Positions 45,737 to 53,486 of a stretch of DNA of 64,000 bases are shown piece by piece. The DNA is taken from contig CAMIYC010000008.1 of assembly GCA_946402905.1 (NCBI GenBank), positions 1 through 64,000 on the forward strand, in the 5' to 3' direction. Position numbers and translations under genes: made by a program. The notes beneath the pieces are model-generated. The model was not told the DNA's origin, made no database searches, and worked only from the letters and a program-made list of their open reading frames with translations. This stretch comes from an uncultured Prevotellaceae bacterium (GTDB lineage Bacteria; Bacteroidota; Bacteroidia; Bacteroidales; Bacteroidaceae). Position 1 is the stretch's first letter. Every line of letters starts with the position of its first letter.

Positions 45737-47728
45737 TCATTTGTTCTTTCTGTCGCGCTCTTTGATGATGCCATGGCGATAGGCGTAGAGCAGTTTCTCC
45801 AGATCGGCTATCTGTCCCCTGATTTCTTTACCCTTGTCGGTGTCGGCTACACGCATACGCTGTGCCGACATCTCAACGATTTGTATGGTACTCTTGATGT
45901 CAGTACCTCTGAGTACGGCATCACGGGCAGAGGTGAATGGCTCATGCTGCACCAGTTCAAAGCCGCGGCTGTGGTATACCAGTGTATATCCGGCGATACC
46001 GGTCTCTTTGTGATAGGCCTGAGAGAATCCGCCATCGATGACCATCAGTTTGCCATTGGCCTTGATCGGATTTTCGCCTGTCTTCACATGCACGGGCACA
46101 TGTCCGTTGATAATATGGCGGTTGGGACCTTCCACTTCGAAGGCATCCATGATGCGGTCGCAGATTTCCTCGTTGTCGCGCAACTTGAAATAGAAGCCTT
46201 TCTCTTCTTTGTGGGTCTCTTTGGCCGTCAGGAAATACCGCTCAAAGGTGGCCATCTTCGACTTGTCAAACAAGGGGGAGTCCTTGCCACACCACAGGTA
46301 GAGGAAATAGTCGATGGCGTTCTGTCGCAGTAGGGGCTCGGTGTCATACTGAAAGGCGGCGCGGATCACCATGCCGATATTGTGCATCAGTTCCTTGCCC
46401 TTGTATTTCTTTCCGTTGGGCAGCTCCACCTCCTTGAGCGAACCGTCTTCGCAGAGTGGAATCGAGGCATGGAAGAGCAGGTTGTTGTTCACCACCGCAT
46501 ACATGCAGCCATGACGCAGCATCATGCGGATGTGCTGGTGCAGTTTCTCGCTGACAGCAAAAGAATGGTGCAGTTTAGCCATCAGCGCAGTCTCCGACTC
46601 TGTAAGCCGGTAAGGATGTGAGGGGTCGATAGTGGGGAAGTGATGACTCGTCATCTCATATTCCTTGCCGTCGACGGTATAGACACCGCGCTCATAATCA
46701 ATATGACTGAGCACCATGCGGTCGGACATCTTCCATTCGGGATGCCGTTCAAACAATTGCGACTCTATCTTGAACTGTATCACGGAGATGGCTTTGTGCA
46801 TGCGTGCCGTGAGCATCTGCGTCTTCGTGTCGGTGTCAGCGTTCTCGCCGTTTAGTCTGGGCTTGAATTCCTCACAGGGATCGTCTCCATAGGTGTCGAT
46901 GGCAAAAGTAGCCAATGGTATGAGGTTGATGCCATATCCCTCTTCGAGGGTCGTCAGATTGGAGTATCTGAGTGAAAGTCGTATCACGTTGCACATGCAA
47001 GCCTCGTTGCCCGCACACGCACCCATCCACAGGATGTCGTGGTTGCCCCACTGTATGTCCCAGCTGTGATAGGTGAGCATAGTGTCGAGTATGATGTGCG
47101 CGCCCGGCCCCCTGTCATAGATGTCGCCCAGGATATGCAGCTGGTCGATGGCCAGACGGTGTATCACATTGGAGATGGCGATGATGAAGTCTTCGGCACT
47201 GCCGGTGGAGATAATGGTGTCGATAATGGCACTGACGTATGCGCTCTTGTTAGTGTCTTCCGTACGCTCATGCAGCAGCTCCTGGATGATGTAGCTGAAC
47301 TCGGGTGGCAGGGCCTTCCTTACTTTTGAGCGGGTATATTTGCTCGACACGTCACGGCATACCTTCACCAGGTGGTGTATAGTGATGTGATACCAGTCTT
47401 CGATGTCTTCCTCTGATTCTTTCACCAACTCCAGTTTTTGGGCGGGATAGTAGATCAGCGTACACAACTCCTTCTTCTCCGACTCCCGGATCTCGTTGCC
47501 GAAAATCTCATTCACTTTGCGCTTGATATTGCCGGAGGCGTTTTTAAGCACATGTTGGAATGCCTCGTGCTCACCGTGGATGTCAGCCAGGAAGTGTTCT
47601 GTCCCCTTGGGCAGGTTGAGAATGGCTTGCAGGTTGATGATTTCTGTGCTGGCTTCGGCTATTGTCGGAAAAGTCTGCGACAACAGCTCCAAATATCTCA
47701 TGTCTTTTTCAATTGTACTTGCTTTCAT
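45737..47728 (-). CDS. fbp: Fructose-1,6-bisphosphatase, class III
   Basis: This cytoplasmic gluconeogenic enzyme hydrolyses fructose-1,6-bisphosphate to fructose-6-phosphate. It has 663 residues from the ATG at 47728 (a TTG three codons upstream is less likely). The long class III form is typical of Firmicutes and Bacteroidetes. It has calcineurin-like phosphoesterase motifs in order: FLADIHGEHEAF, HILGDIYDRGPGAH, WGNHDILWMGA and later HVPVHVKTGENP with IDGGFSQAYH. Length is normal. It starts 5 bp after the stop of a glycosyltransferase-like gene and shares its promoter. Fructose-6-phosphate feeds cell-envelope sugar synthesis, which could explain the pairing. Confidence 0.95.
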   Translation of the reverse strand: MKASTIEKDMRYLELLSQTFPTIAEASTEIINLQAILNLPKGTEHFLADIHGEHEAFQHVLKNASGNIKRKVNEIFGNEIRESEKKELCTLIYYPAQKLELVKESEEDIEDWYHITIHHLVKVCRDVSSKYTRSKVRKALPPEFSYIIQELLHERTEDTNKSAYVSAIIDTIISTGSAEDFIIAISNVIHRLAIDQLHILGDIYDRGPGAHIILDTMLTYHSWDIQWGNHDILWMGACAGNEACMCNVIRLSLRYSNLTTLEEGYGINLIPLATFAIDTYGDDPCEEFKPRLNGENADTDTKTQMLTARMHKAISVIQFKIESQLFERHPEWKMSDRMVLSHIDYERGVYTVDGKEYEMTSHHFPTIDPSHPYRLTESETALMAKLHHSFAVSEKLHQHIRMMLRHGCMYAVVNNNLLFHASIPLCEDGSLKEVELPNGKKYKGKELMHNIGMVIRAAFQYDTEPLLRQNAIDYFLYLWCGKDSPLFDKSKMATFERYFLTAKETHKEEKGFYFKLRDNEEICDRIMDAFEVEGPNRHIINGHVPVHVKTGENPIKANGKLMVIDGGFSQAYHKETGIAGYTLVYHSRGFELVQHEPFTSARDAVLRGTDIKSTIQIVEMSAQRMRVADTDKGKEIRGQIADLEKLLYAYRHGIIKERDRKNK

Positions 47729-47733
47729 CGTAT

Positions 47734-48984
47734 TCAATTATAGTTAACTAGTCTTTGTCTGATTTTTTCCGTGCCACTGTCGTCTATAGCCTCAGTGGGC
47801 ATGAAGCCTTCGCCCAGGTAGGCCACTTCCGAGAGCACCTGGCACACCCTGCCGCACAGCTTGGTCAGTCCGAGACGGCTCATCGCCTGCTGAAGCTGAT
47901 ATTCATCACAGTCGAGATTGCGGAGCGCCTCGTAGAAGTCACAGAGGTGACGGAGGCTCAGCGACCGGTTGGACAGGTGCCATCTGATATTGAGCAGCAT
48001 GATGCAGATGGAACGGATGGCGGCGTTTTGCCGGCTGACGGTGGCATCAAGCTTCGACAGAAGTCGCTTGCTGTCAGACATGATGACGTCGGCAGCAAGA
48101 TTGTTTTTCGATTTGGGATACAGGGGCGTGAACCTCGGCACGTCCTCCAGGTCGGTGTGGGCGTTGGATAATTGCATGCGGAGGGCTCCCTCGGCGATCT
48201 GGCCGTAGACACCTTGCTCACGTGCAAAAAGGAGTACCTTACGCCACTGTGTGGGCGAAAGGCTTCGCAGATTGAGTATGTCCTCCGCACAGAGAGGTTG
48301 CCGTTCTGTCTCCTTGGCCATGCTCAGGTGCAGCAGAGCACTCACGGCCTCCTGGCAGTTGATGTCGAGATGCCTGGACGACTCTGTGTTGAGCACCTGA
48401 TGGTACAAAGCGACCAGCTGATCGGCATATTCCTGATACTGTGAGGTCTCACGGTCGGCGGGCACCTCTATAAAGGAGACTCTCCTGCTGATGCCCTCAT
48501 TCAATATATACTGTCCTTCTTCTTCGTCACACACCTGAATGGCCGAGGCGTGCCGTGTCATCTCTTTCTGATAGAGTATCATTTTCCAGGTGCGCATGCC
48601 ATATTCTGCGTCGATATACTCCGGATTCATGCCGCCATAAGGTGAAAACACGACAGGGAAGCCACGCTTTCGCGACCACAGCTCGATACGTGAGTTGAGA
48701 TAGTTGTACGAACCGTGGATATGTACGATGTCGGGCATGAGCCGGTAGAGCAGTATGACATATCGTTTGTGGAAGGCAAGGAGATTGACAAATCCATGAT
48801 TTTTGCCTCCTATCTGTGTGGTGGGAATGAAATGAGTATGCAGATACTCCTCATTGAATTCCGAAAGGCTGACCATATGGACATCCGCGCTTTTCTCCAT
48901 CTGATGGAGCACATGTGGAAGAAATTGAAGTTGCTCGGAAACCTCTGTCGGATTGGGTATGAAATGAAGTATCTTAAGTGCCAT
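47734..48984 (-). CDS. Glycosyltransferase-4-like N-terminal domain protein with unusual C-terminus
   Basis: This 416-residue protein starts at the ATG at 48984, chosen because the predicted promoter lies at 49003-49034, making the upstream extension untranscribed. Residues 1-165 match the acceptor half of GT4/GT-B glycosyltransferases (MALKILHFIPNP, YRLMPDIVHIHGSYNY, GFPVVFSPYGGMNPEYI, ASAIQVCDEEEGQYI). The expected sugar-nucleotide-binding half with its E-x7-E motif is not seen. Instead the C-terminal ~240 residues are predicted helical and unrelated to anything I recognise (PTQWRKVLLFAREQGVYG, RSICIMLLNIRWHL). It is cotranscribed with fbp (5-bp gap). It may be a regulatory or degenerate glycosyltransferase. 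Confidence 0.7.
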   Translation of the reverse strand: MALKILHFIPNPTEVSEQLQFLPHVLHQMEKSADVHMVSLSEFNEEYLHTHFIPTTQIGGKNHGFVNLLAFHKRYVILLYRLMPDIVHIHGSYNYLNSRIELWSRKRGFPVVFSPYGGMNPEYIDAEYGMRTWKMILYQKEMTRHASAIQVCDEEEGQYILNEGISRRVSFIEVPADRETSQYQEYADQLVALYHQVLNTESSRHLDINCQEAVSALLHLSMAKETERQPLCAEDILNLRSLSPTQWRKVLLFAREQGVYGQIAEGALRMQLSNAHTDLEDVPRFTPLYPKSKNNLAADVIMSDSKRLLSKLDATVSRQNAAIRSICIMLLNIRWHLSNRSLSLRHLCDFYEALRNLDCDEYQLQQAMSRLGLTKLCGRVCQVLSEVAYLGEGFMPTEAIDDSGTEKIRQRLVNYN

Positions 48985-49002
48985 GAATGTTACAATATTC
49001 GA

Positions 49003-49034
49003 CAAAATTAATACTTAAAATGATTTCAGCCAAA
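49003..49034 (-). promoter_or_regulatory. Bacteroidetes-type promoter for the GT-like/fbp operon
   Basis: On the minus strand TTTG (49031-49034), exactly 20 bp, TAATTTTG (49003-49010). The predicted transcript starts about 10-12 nt before the ATG at 48984. Confidence 0.75.
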
Positions 49035-49093
49035 TTTTGCCCCTAAAATTTCATTCTCCCGGCTTGATTTATCATTAATATGTTTTTTTTTAT

Positions 49094-49101
49094 TAATTTT
49101 G
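49094..49101 (+). promoter_or_regulatory. Possible -7 box for the HAD-MFS-protease operon
   Basis: TAATTTTG fits TAnnTTTG about 23 bp before the HAD ATG at 49125. No TTTG stands 20 bp upstream. It is divergent from the GT-like promoter in a 140-bp spacer. Confidence 0.5.
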
Positions 49102-49124
49102 CACCGCATATAAATACATGTATT

Positions 49125-49760
49125 ATGTTCAGAGCAGCCCTATTTGATTTAGATGGTGTCGTTTTTGACACAGAGTCACAATATTCTGTTTTCTGGGGAG
49201 ACGTATGCCGCAAATATCATCCGGAACTGCCTGGTTTGGAAAACAAGATCAAAGGTCAGACTCTGGTACAGATATTTGACGCGTATTTCAACGGCATGGA
49301 CGAGGCGAAGAAAGATATTGTAGCACGTCTCGATGAATATGAGAGCCGGATGACCTATGACTATGTGCCTGGCTTTGAGACCTTCGTTTCAGACCTGAAG
49401 GCTAATGGTGTGCTCACGGCACTGGTCACCAGCAGCAACATCGCCAAGATGCAAAGTGTCTACCGGTCTCGGCCGGAACTGCTCGACACTTTCAACCTCA
49501 TCCTCACTTCAGAGAATTTCAGTGAGAGCAAGCCTGCCCCGGATTGTTATCTGCAGGCTGCCCGTGAACTTCATGTCAAGACCTCAGAATGCCTCGTCTT
49601 TGAAGACAGTTTCAACGGTCTCAAGTCGGGCACGTCAGCAAGGATGCGTGTCGTGGGGCTCTCCACCACCAATCCGGCGGATGTGATCGCACCGCTCTGT
49701 CAGCTGGTCATAGCCGACTTCAGCCACTTCAGCCACCAGCTCTGTCTCAACCTATTCTGA
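49125..49760 (+). CDS. HAD-superfamily phosphatase, beta-phosphoglucomutase-like
   Basis: This cytoplasmic HAD hydrolase has 211 residues from the ATG at 49125 (an upstream ATG adds a Phe-rich leader overlapping the -7 box). Motif I is FDLDGVVFDTES (Asp8 nucleophile, Asp10 acid/base), motif II is LVTSSN with Thr/Ser near 100, motif III is the Lys in SKPAPDCY, and motif IV is VFEDSFNGLKSG. The helical cap (about 18-80) matches the beta-phosphoglucomutase subgroup, which acts on sugar phosphates. It is followed 4 bp later by an MFS transporter, suggesting a small solute transport-and-dephosphorylation unit. The substrate cannot be predicted. Confidence 0.85.
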   Translation: MFRAALFDLDGVVFDTESQYSVFWGDVCRKYHPELPGLENKIKGQTLVQIFDAYFNGMDEAKKDIVARLDEYESRMTYDYVPGFETFVSDLKANGVLTALVTSSNIAKMQSVYRSRPELLDTFNLILTSENFSESKPAPDCYLQAARELHVKTSECLVFEDSFNGLKSGTSARMRVVGLSTTNPADVIAPLCQLVIADFSHFSHQLCLNLF

Positions 49761-49764
49761 TATC

Positions 49765-50955
49765 ATGGACACACAGAATACTCCTATCCATTTCCGTCTG
49801 TGGAACCGTGACTTCTGGTTGCTGGCTTTTGCCAATATGCTGGTGACGATGGCGGTGTATATGCAGATCGTCTTGTTGCCCAGGATGCCATACGTCGACT
49901 CTCTTTCCCAGTGGGGGTCTGTGGCCGGCTTGATGATAGCTTATGCCGTGGGGCTGTATCTGCTGGGAGGATGCTGCTCATATCTCGTGCAGCGCAAACG
50001 GCGCAACAAAGTCTGTATCATATCCATCCTTCTTCTGGCGTTGCTCCTTGTCGCTCCACACTATGTAGGACAATGGGGCGTTGCTGTTTTCTTCCCCTAC
50101 CTCCTGCTGATAGCCAGATGCCTTGCCGGGGCTTTGTTCGGCATCTCTCAGATGATCCTGTCCAGCACGTTAGTGGTCGATTGCAGTGAGTCGTTTCAGC
50201 GCACCGAGGCCAATTATGCCGAGGCATGGTTCGGACGCCTGGCAATAGTCCTTGGCCCACTCGCGGCCATCCTGATCTCACAGTTCTGCGGCCACCAATG
50301 GTCGGTGTGGGTGTCGGCTGGGCTGGCTGTGGGGGCTGCACTACTGATCATGCTGGTCGACTTTCCCTTCCGTGCACCGGAAGAGAACACGAGGCTGTTC
50401 AGTCTCGACCGCTTCTTCCTTCCGACGAGCTGGCTGCTGTATGTCAATCTGCTCATGGCCACTACTGCCGTGGGCATTTGCCTACATTACGCCCTCTCCA
50501 GCGTCGTGTTTCTTTCATGGCTCCTGGTCGGTTTCCTGCTGGCAGTGCTGGCTGAGAAATATATCTTTGTCAATGCCGAATTGAAATATGAGACGGTGCT
50601 GGCCCTGGCTTGCATAGCTCTGGCTATCTACCTGCTGTCTGTTTCAGGCCGTATGCAGGCCTGCGTGGCTTTCATGCTGACAGGGCTGGGATGTGGGTTG
50701 ATCGGCTCCAGGTTCTTGTTGTCGTTTATCAAACTGAGCAGGCATTGTCAGAGAGGCACTTCACAGAGCACGTTTTTCCTGGCATGGGAGACGGGGCTCG
50801 CACTGGGGCTCGCCGTCCCATGGATTTTCCGCTTAGCCAGCGGCTTATCCGTTTGGCGCAGTTCACTCCTTATGGCGTTTTGTATAGACCTTTGTGCACT
50901 GCTCCTTTATCTGCTATTTACTCACCGCTGGTACATGAAACATAAAAATCGATAA
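49765..50955 (+). CDS. MFS-type transporter
   Basis: This 396-residue inner-membrane permease has about twelve hydrophobic segments. There is a central cytoplasmic loop after the sixth (about 200-225, DFPFRAPEENTRLFSLDRFF) and a basic loop after helix 2 (YLVQRKRRNKV), both usual for the major facilitator superfamily. The classic GxxxDxxGRR loop is poorly conserved. It lies 4 bp after the HAD gene and 5 bp before the metalloprotease gene, so the three are likely cotranscribed. The substrate is unknown. Confidence 0.82.
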   Translation: MDTQNTPIHFRLWNRDFWLLAFANMLVTMAVYMQIVLLPRMPYVDSLSQWGSVAGLMIAYAVGLYLLGGCCSYLVQRKRRNKVCIISILLLALLLVAPHYVGQWGVAVFFPYLLLIARCLAGALFGISQMILSSTLVVDCSESFQRTEANYAEAWFGRLAIVLGPLAAILISQFCGHQWSVWVSAGLAVGAALLIMLVDFPFRAPEENTRLFSLDRFFLPTSWLLYVNLLMATTAVGICLHYALSSVVFLSWLLVGFLLAVLAEKYIFVNAELKYETVLALACIALAIYLLSVSGRMQACVAFMLTGLGCGLIGSRFLLSFIKLSRHCQRGTSQSTFFLAWETGLALGLAVPWIFRLASGLSVWRSSLLMAFCIDLCALLLYLLFTHRWYMKHKNR

Positions 50956-50960
50956 ACCCT

Positions 50961-53306
50961 ATGAAAAAACAACTACTACACCTAAAGGCATTCCTAGTCA
51001 TCGTGGCTGCTTGTTGCGCCACCATGGGTGCGTATGCCCAGAGCGGCCAAGTGGTTAAGACCGACACACGCTACGCCCGTGGAGCGACCATGGCTTTCGG
51101 CCGTATGACGGTCTCTGGCATTCCCTCTGCTGAGATTTCTGAGCAGGGCTTCTGCTGGAGCGAGTCGCCCGAACCTACCGTCGACGATTTTAAGACCACT
51201 AAATTCCTCACCAACGGTGGTAGGATCTACTGGCTTCAAGATCTCACGCCCGCCACGAAGTATTACATGAGAGCCTACGTGCTTAAGAAAGACCAGGAAG
51301 TGGTCTATGGCGATGTCATTCGTTTCTATACCATCCCCAAGGGTCAGATCACGTTCAACATCCGTCAGAGCAGTGATGCGGCAGCCGACGAGCGCATACG
51401 CGGCGCTGTGCAGAAAGCCATCGACTACTGGAACGACCTGACAGAGATGAAAGGTTTCTCTCCCAGTGTGGGCTACAATCCCGGTACCCCGACAGCCGAG
51501 TGTTCCTACGGCGGATGGATGAGCGTAGGCTCCAACCAGTCTTACCAGAAGGCGGGCACTATCATGCACGAGATGCTTCATGGGTGTGGTGTGATCCCCT
51601 GGGCCGACACAGAATGGAGCCGTTTCAACCTGCGTTCGGGGTCATCCAATGCTGCCGGCTATGCCACGGGATCCGGACTCTGGCTTGGCGACAGAGTGAC
51701 AGAGGTGCTGAGGTTCTGGGATAACAGCACCACCGCCCAGCTCAACGGCGACTATCAGCACATGTGGCCTTACGGCATCAACGGCGCTCACGAGGACAAT
51801 GGCACCGACTTACTTTATATCGGCAATTCGCTGATATGCCAGGCGCTGGGCGAAGACGGACTGCAGCACACCAACCAGCTTTTTGCTGAACCCTACTATG
51901 CCTTTGACCATCAGGACGACGTGAAGTATTATATCAAGAACGAAGACACTGAGCGCGGTCTGTATAATGCTGTGCTCGTGCCTGCTGCCGGCAAGCGCCT
52001 GGCCTGGAAGGAAATGACCGCCGAGGAAGCTGCTTCCAACGACAGTTGCGCATGGTATGTCACCTTCTCTCCCGACAAGCAGTACTACCAGATACGCAAT
52101 GCTTCCACAGGCCAGTATATCACCTATACAGGTAGTGATTTCAGGCTTTCAGACACGTCGGTGCCGTCAAACTCAGAACAGCTGCAACTGATGAAGGGCA
52201 GGGTAGATGTCGGCAATATGAAGGCAAGGGGATTCTGGATGATCTCTCCGGCATCAAACTGGACGCCAGCCTGTCTGCAAGCCAATGCCAACGGAGCTAC
52301 CACGGGCGCTACCTTCAATATCGCCAACTCAGCTACTTCACAACGCTGGCTGATTCTCACCGCTGACCAATTGTCTGAATTGTCGTCAAGCCTGATCAAT
52401 AGTATCGTCGCCGAGGTGACAGACAAAATAGGACATATCCGTGCCCTTGCTGCCGTGCCGCATACTGAGGACGCCGAGGGAGTAGACGACGCGCTCAATG
52501 ACGCGCTCAGCGAGATCGAATCACAGCTCGCCCTGACCACCACTACCGTGGCGGCTCAGTCGTTGATGGAAAAAGCCGACGCTGCTGCCTTTGATTTCCT
52601 GGCCAATGCCACCCCGACCGATGTAGAGCAGCCTTTCGACCTGACTTATTTGCTCCGCAATCCAGACCTGGAAAGTGCCGACGGCTGGTCTTCGGCTCCG
52701 ACCATCAACTATTCCTGCGGCGAGTATTATGAGAAGACTTTCGACTTCAACCAGATTGTCAAGAATCTTCCTGAAGGTACTTATCAGTTCAGGGCACAGG
52801 CTTTCCAGCGTCCAGGCCGGTCTACCGAGTGTAGCAACAACCAAGTCACGGCTTATATCTACGCCGGACTCAAAAGCACCCGTGTGGCACATATCACGTC
52901 TGGCGCACAGACCACCAAACTGGGTGGCAGCGAGTCCAGCGTGGGAGGGAAGTATTTCCCCAATGACATGCAGGCCGCCAGTATCTATTTCAACAAAGGG
53001 CTTTATGAAAACCGTATCACCTCTTCGGTACCACATGACGGAGGACAACTGAAAATGGGTATCCGCAGCAGCACGATGAACAGTTATTACTGGTGTATCT
53101 TCGACGATTTCCGTCTTTGTTATTTCGGGTCGTTGTCGATCGATGAGGTGAATGGCATTCAAACACCTATCGTAGAGCACGCTGACCTGCCCGCCACAGG
53201 AGTCTATAGCCTGACTGGTGTGAAGCAGTCAGATTCTGCCGACGATATCTCTCATTTGCCAGCGGGCATTTACATCATCAACGGCAAAAAGACAATGATA
53301 AAATAA
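50961..53306 (+). CDS. Secreted zinc metalloprotease with sorting-type C-terminus
   Basis: This 781-residue exported protein has a signal peptide (MKKQLLHLKA... GAYAQ). A fibronectin-III-like domain (about 30-128, ending VIRFYTIPKG) precedes a metzincin-like protease domain. The zinc motif HEMLHGCGVIPWAD starts at residue 203, with Glu204 as catalytic base. A ricin/lectin-like beta-trefoil region follows (about 325-465, YYQIRNASTGQYITY, SQRWLILTADQ), then a helical spacer (about 470-550, FIVAR-like) and a jelly-roll (about 560-730, GTYQFRAQAFQRPG). The C-terminus GVYSLTG... GIYIINGKKTMIK is the short sorting-type module. It is the third gene of the HAD-MFS-protease unit and ends at a bidirectional terminator. 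It may degrade mucin or other host/plant glycoproteins; the substrate is not shown. Confidence 0.78.
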   Translation: MKKQLLHLKAFLVIVAACCATMGAYAQSGQVVKTDTRYARGATMAFGRMTVSGIPSAEISEQGFCWSESPEPTVDDFKTTKFLTNGGRIYWLQDLTPATKYYMRAYVLKKDQEVVYGDVIRFYTIPKGQITFNIRQSSDAAADERIRGAVQKAIDYWNDLTEMKGFSPSVGYNPGTPTAECSYGGWMSVGSNQSYQKAGTIMHEMLHGCGVIPWADTEWSRFNLRSGSSNAAGYATGSGLWLGDRVTEVLRFWDNSTTAQLNGDYQHMWPYGINGAHEDNGTDLLYIGNSLICQALGEDGLQHTNQLFAEPYYAFDHQDDVKYYIKNEDTERGLYNAVLVPAAGKRLAWKEMTAEEAASNDSCAWYVTFSPDKQYYQIRNASTGQYITYTGSDFRLSDTSVPSNSEQLQLMKGRVDVGNMKARGFWMISPASNWTPACLQANANGATTGATFNIANSATSQRWLILTADQLSELSSSLINSIVAEVTDKIGHIRALAAVPHTEDAEGVDDALNDALSEIESQLALTTTTVAAQSLMEKADAAAFDFLANATPTDVEQPFDLTYLLRNPDLESADGWSSAPTINYSCGEYYEKTFDFNQIVKNLPEGTYQFRAQAFQRPGRSTECSNNQVTAYIYAGLKSTRVAHITSGAQTTKLGGSESSVGGKYFPNDMQAASIYFNKGLYENRITSSVPHDGGQLKMGIRSSTMNSYYWCIFDDFRLCYFGSLSIDEVNGIQTPIVEHADLPATGVYSLTGVKQSDSADDISHLPAGIYIINGKKTMIK

Positions 53307-53308
53307 CA

Positions 53309-53346
53309 AAAAAGAGATCCGAAACTATTGTTTCGGATCTTTTTTT
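53309..53346. terminator. Bidirectional intrinsic terminator (protease / tRNA-Val)
   Basis: A-tract, an 11-bp perfect stem AGATCCGAAAC / GTTTCGGATCT with a TATT loop, then a T-tract. It ends the protease message on the plus strand and, 2 bp from the tRNA 3' end, the tRNA transcript on the minus strand. Confidence 0.9.
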
Positions 53347-53347
53347 G

Positions 53348-53422
53348 TAGGGACGATCGGACTCGAACCGATGACCTCTTCAATGTGACTGAAGCGCTCT
53401 AAACCAGCTGAGCTACGCCCCT
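53348..53422 (-). tRNA. tRNA-Val (anticodon CAC)
   Basis: 75 nt on the minus strand fold into a standard cloverleaf. The acceptor arm is AGGGGCG with CGUCCCU, with one G-U pair. The D-arm is GCUC/GAGC with a GG-containing loop. The anticodon stem CUUCA/UGAAG has loop GUCACAU, giving anticodon CAC (53385-53387) for the GUG codon. The T-arm is AUCGG-UUCGAGU-CCGAU and the discriminator base is A. CCA is not encoded. It is a single tRNA flanked by a bidirectional terminator and the CotH-like gene. Confidence 0.93.
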
Positions 53423-53486
53423 GTCGTAAAACTGGATGCAAAATTACACATTTTTCGCGAACCACCAAAATTTTTCGGTGTTTTTT

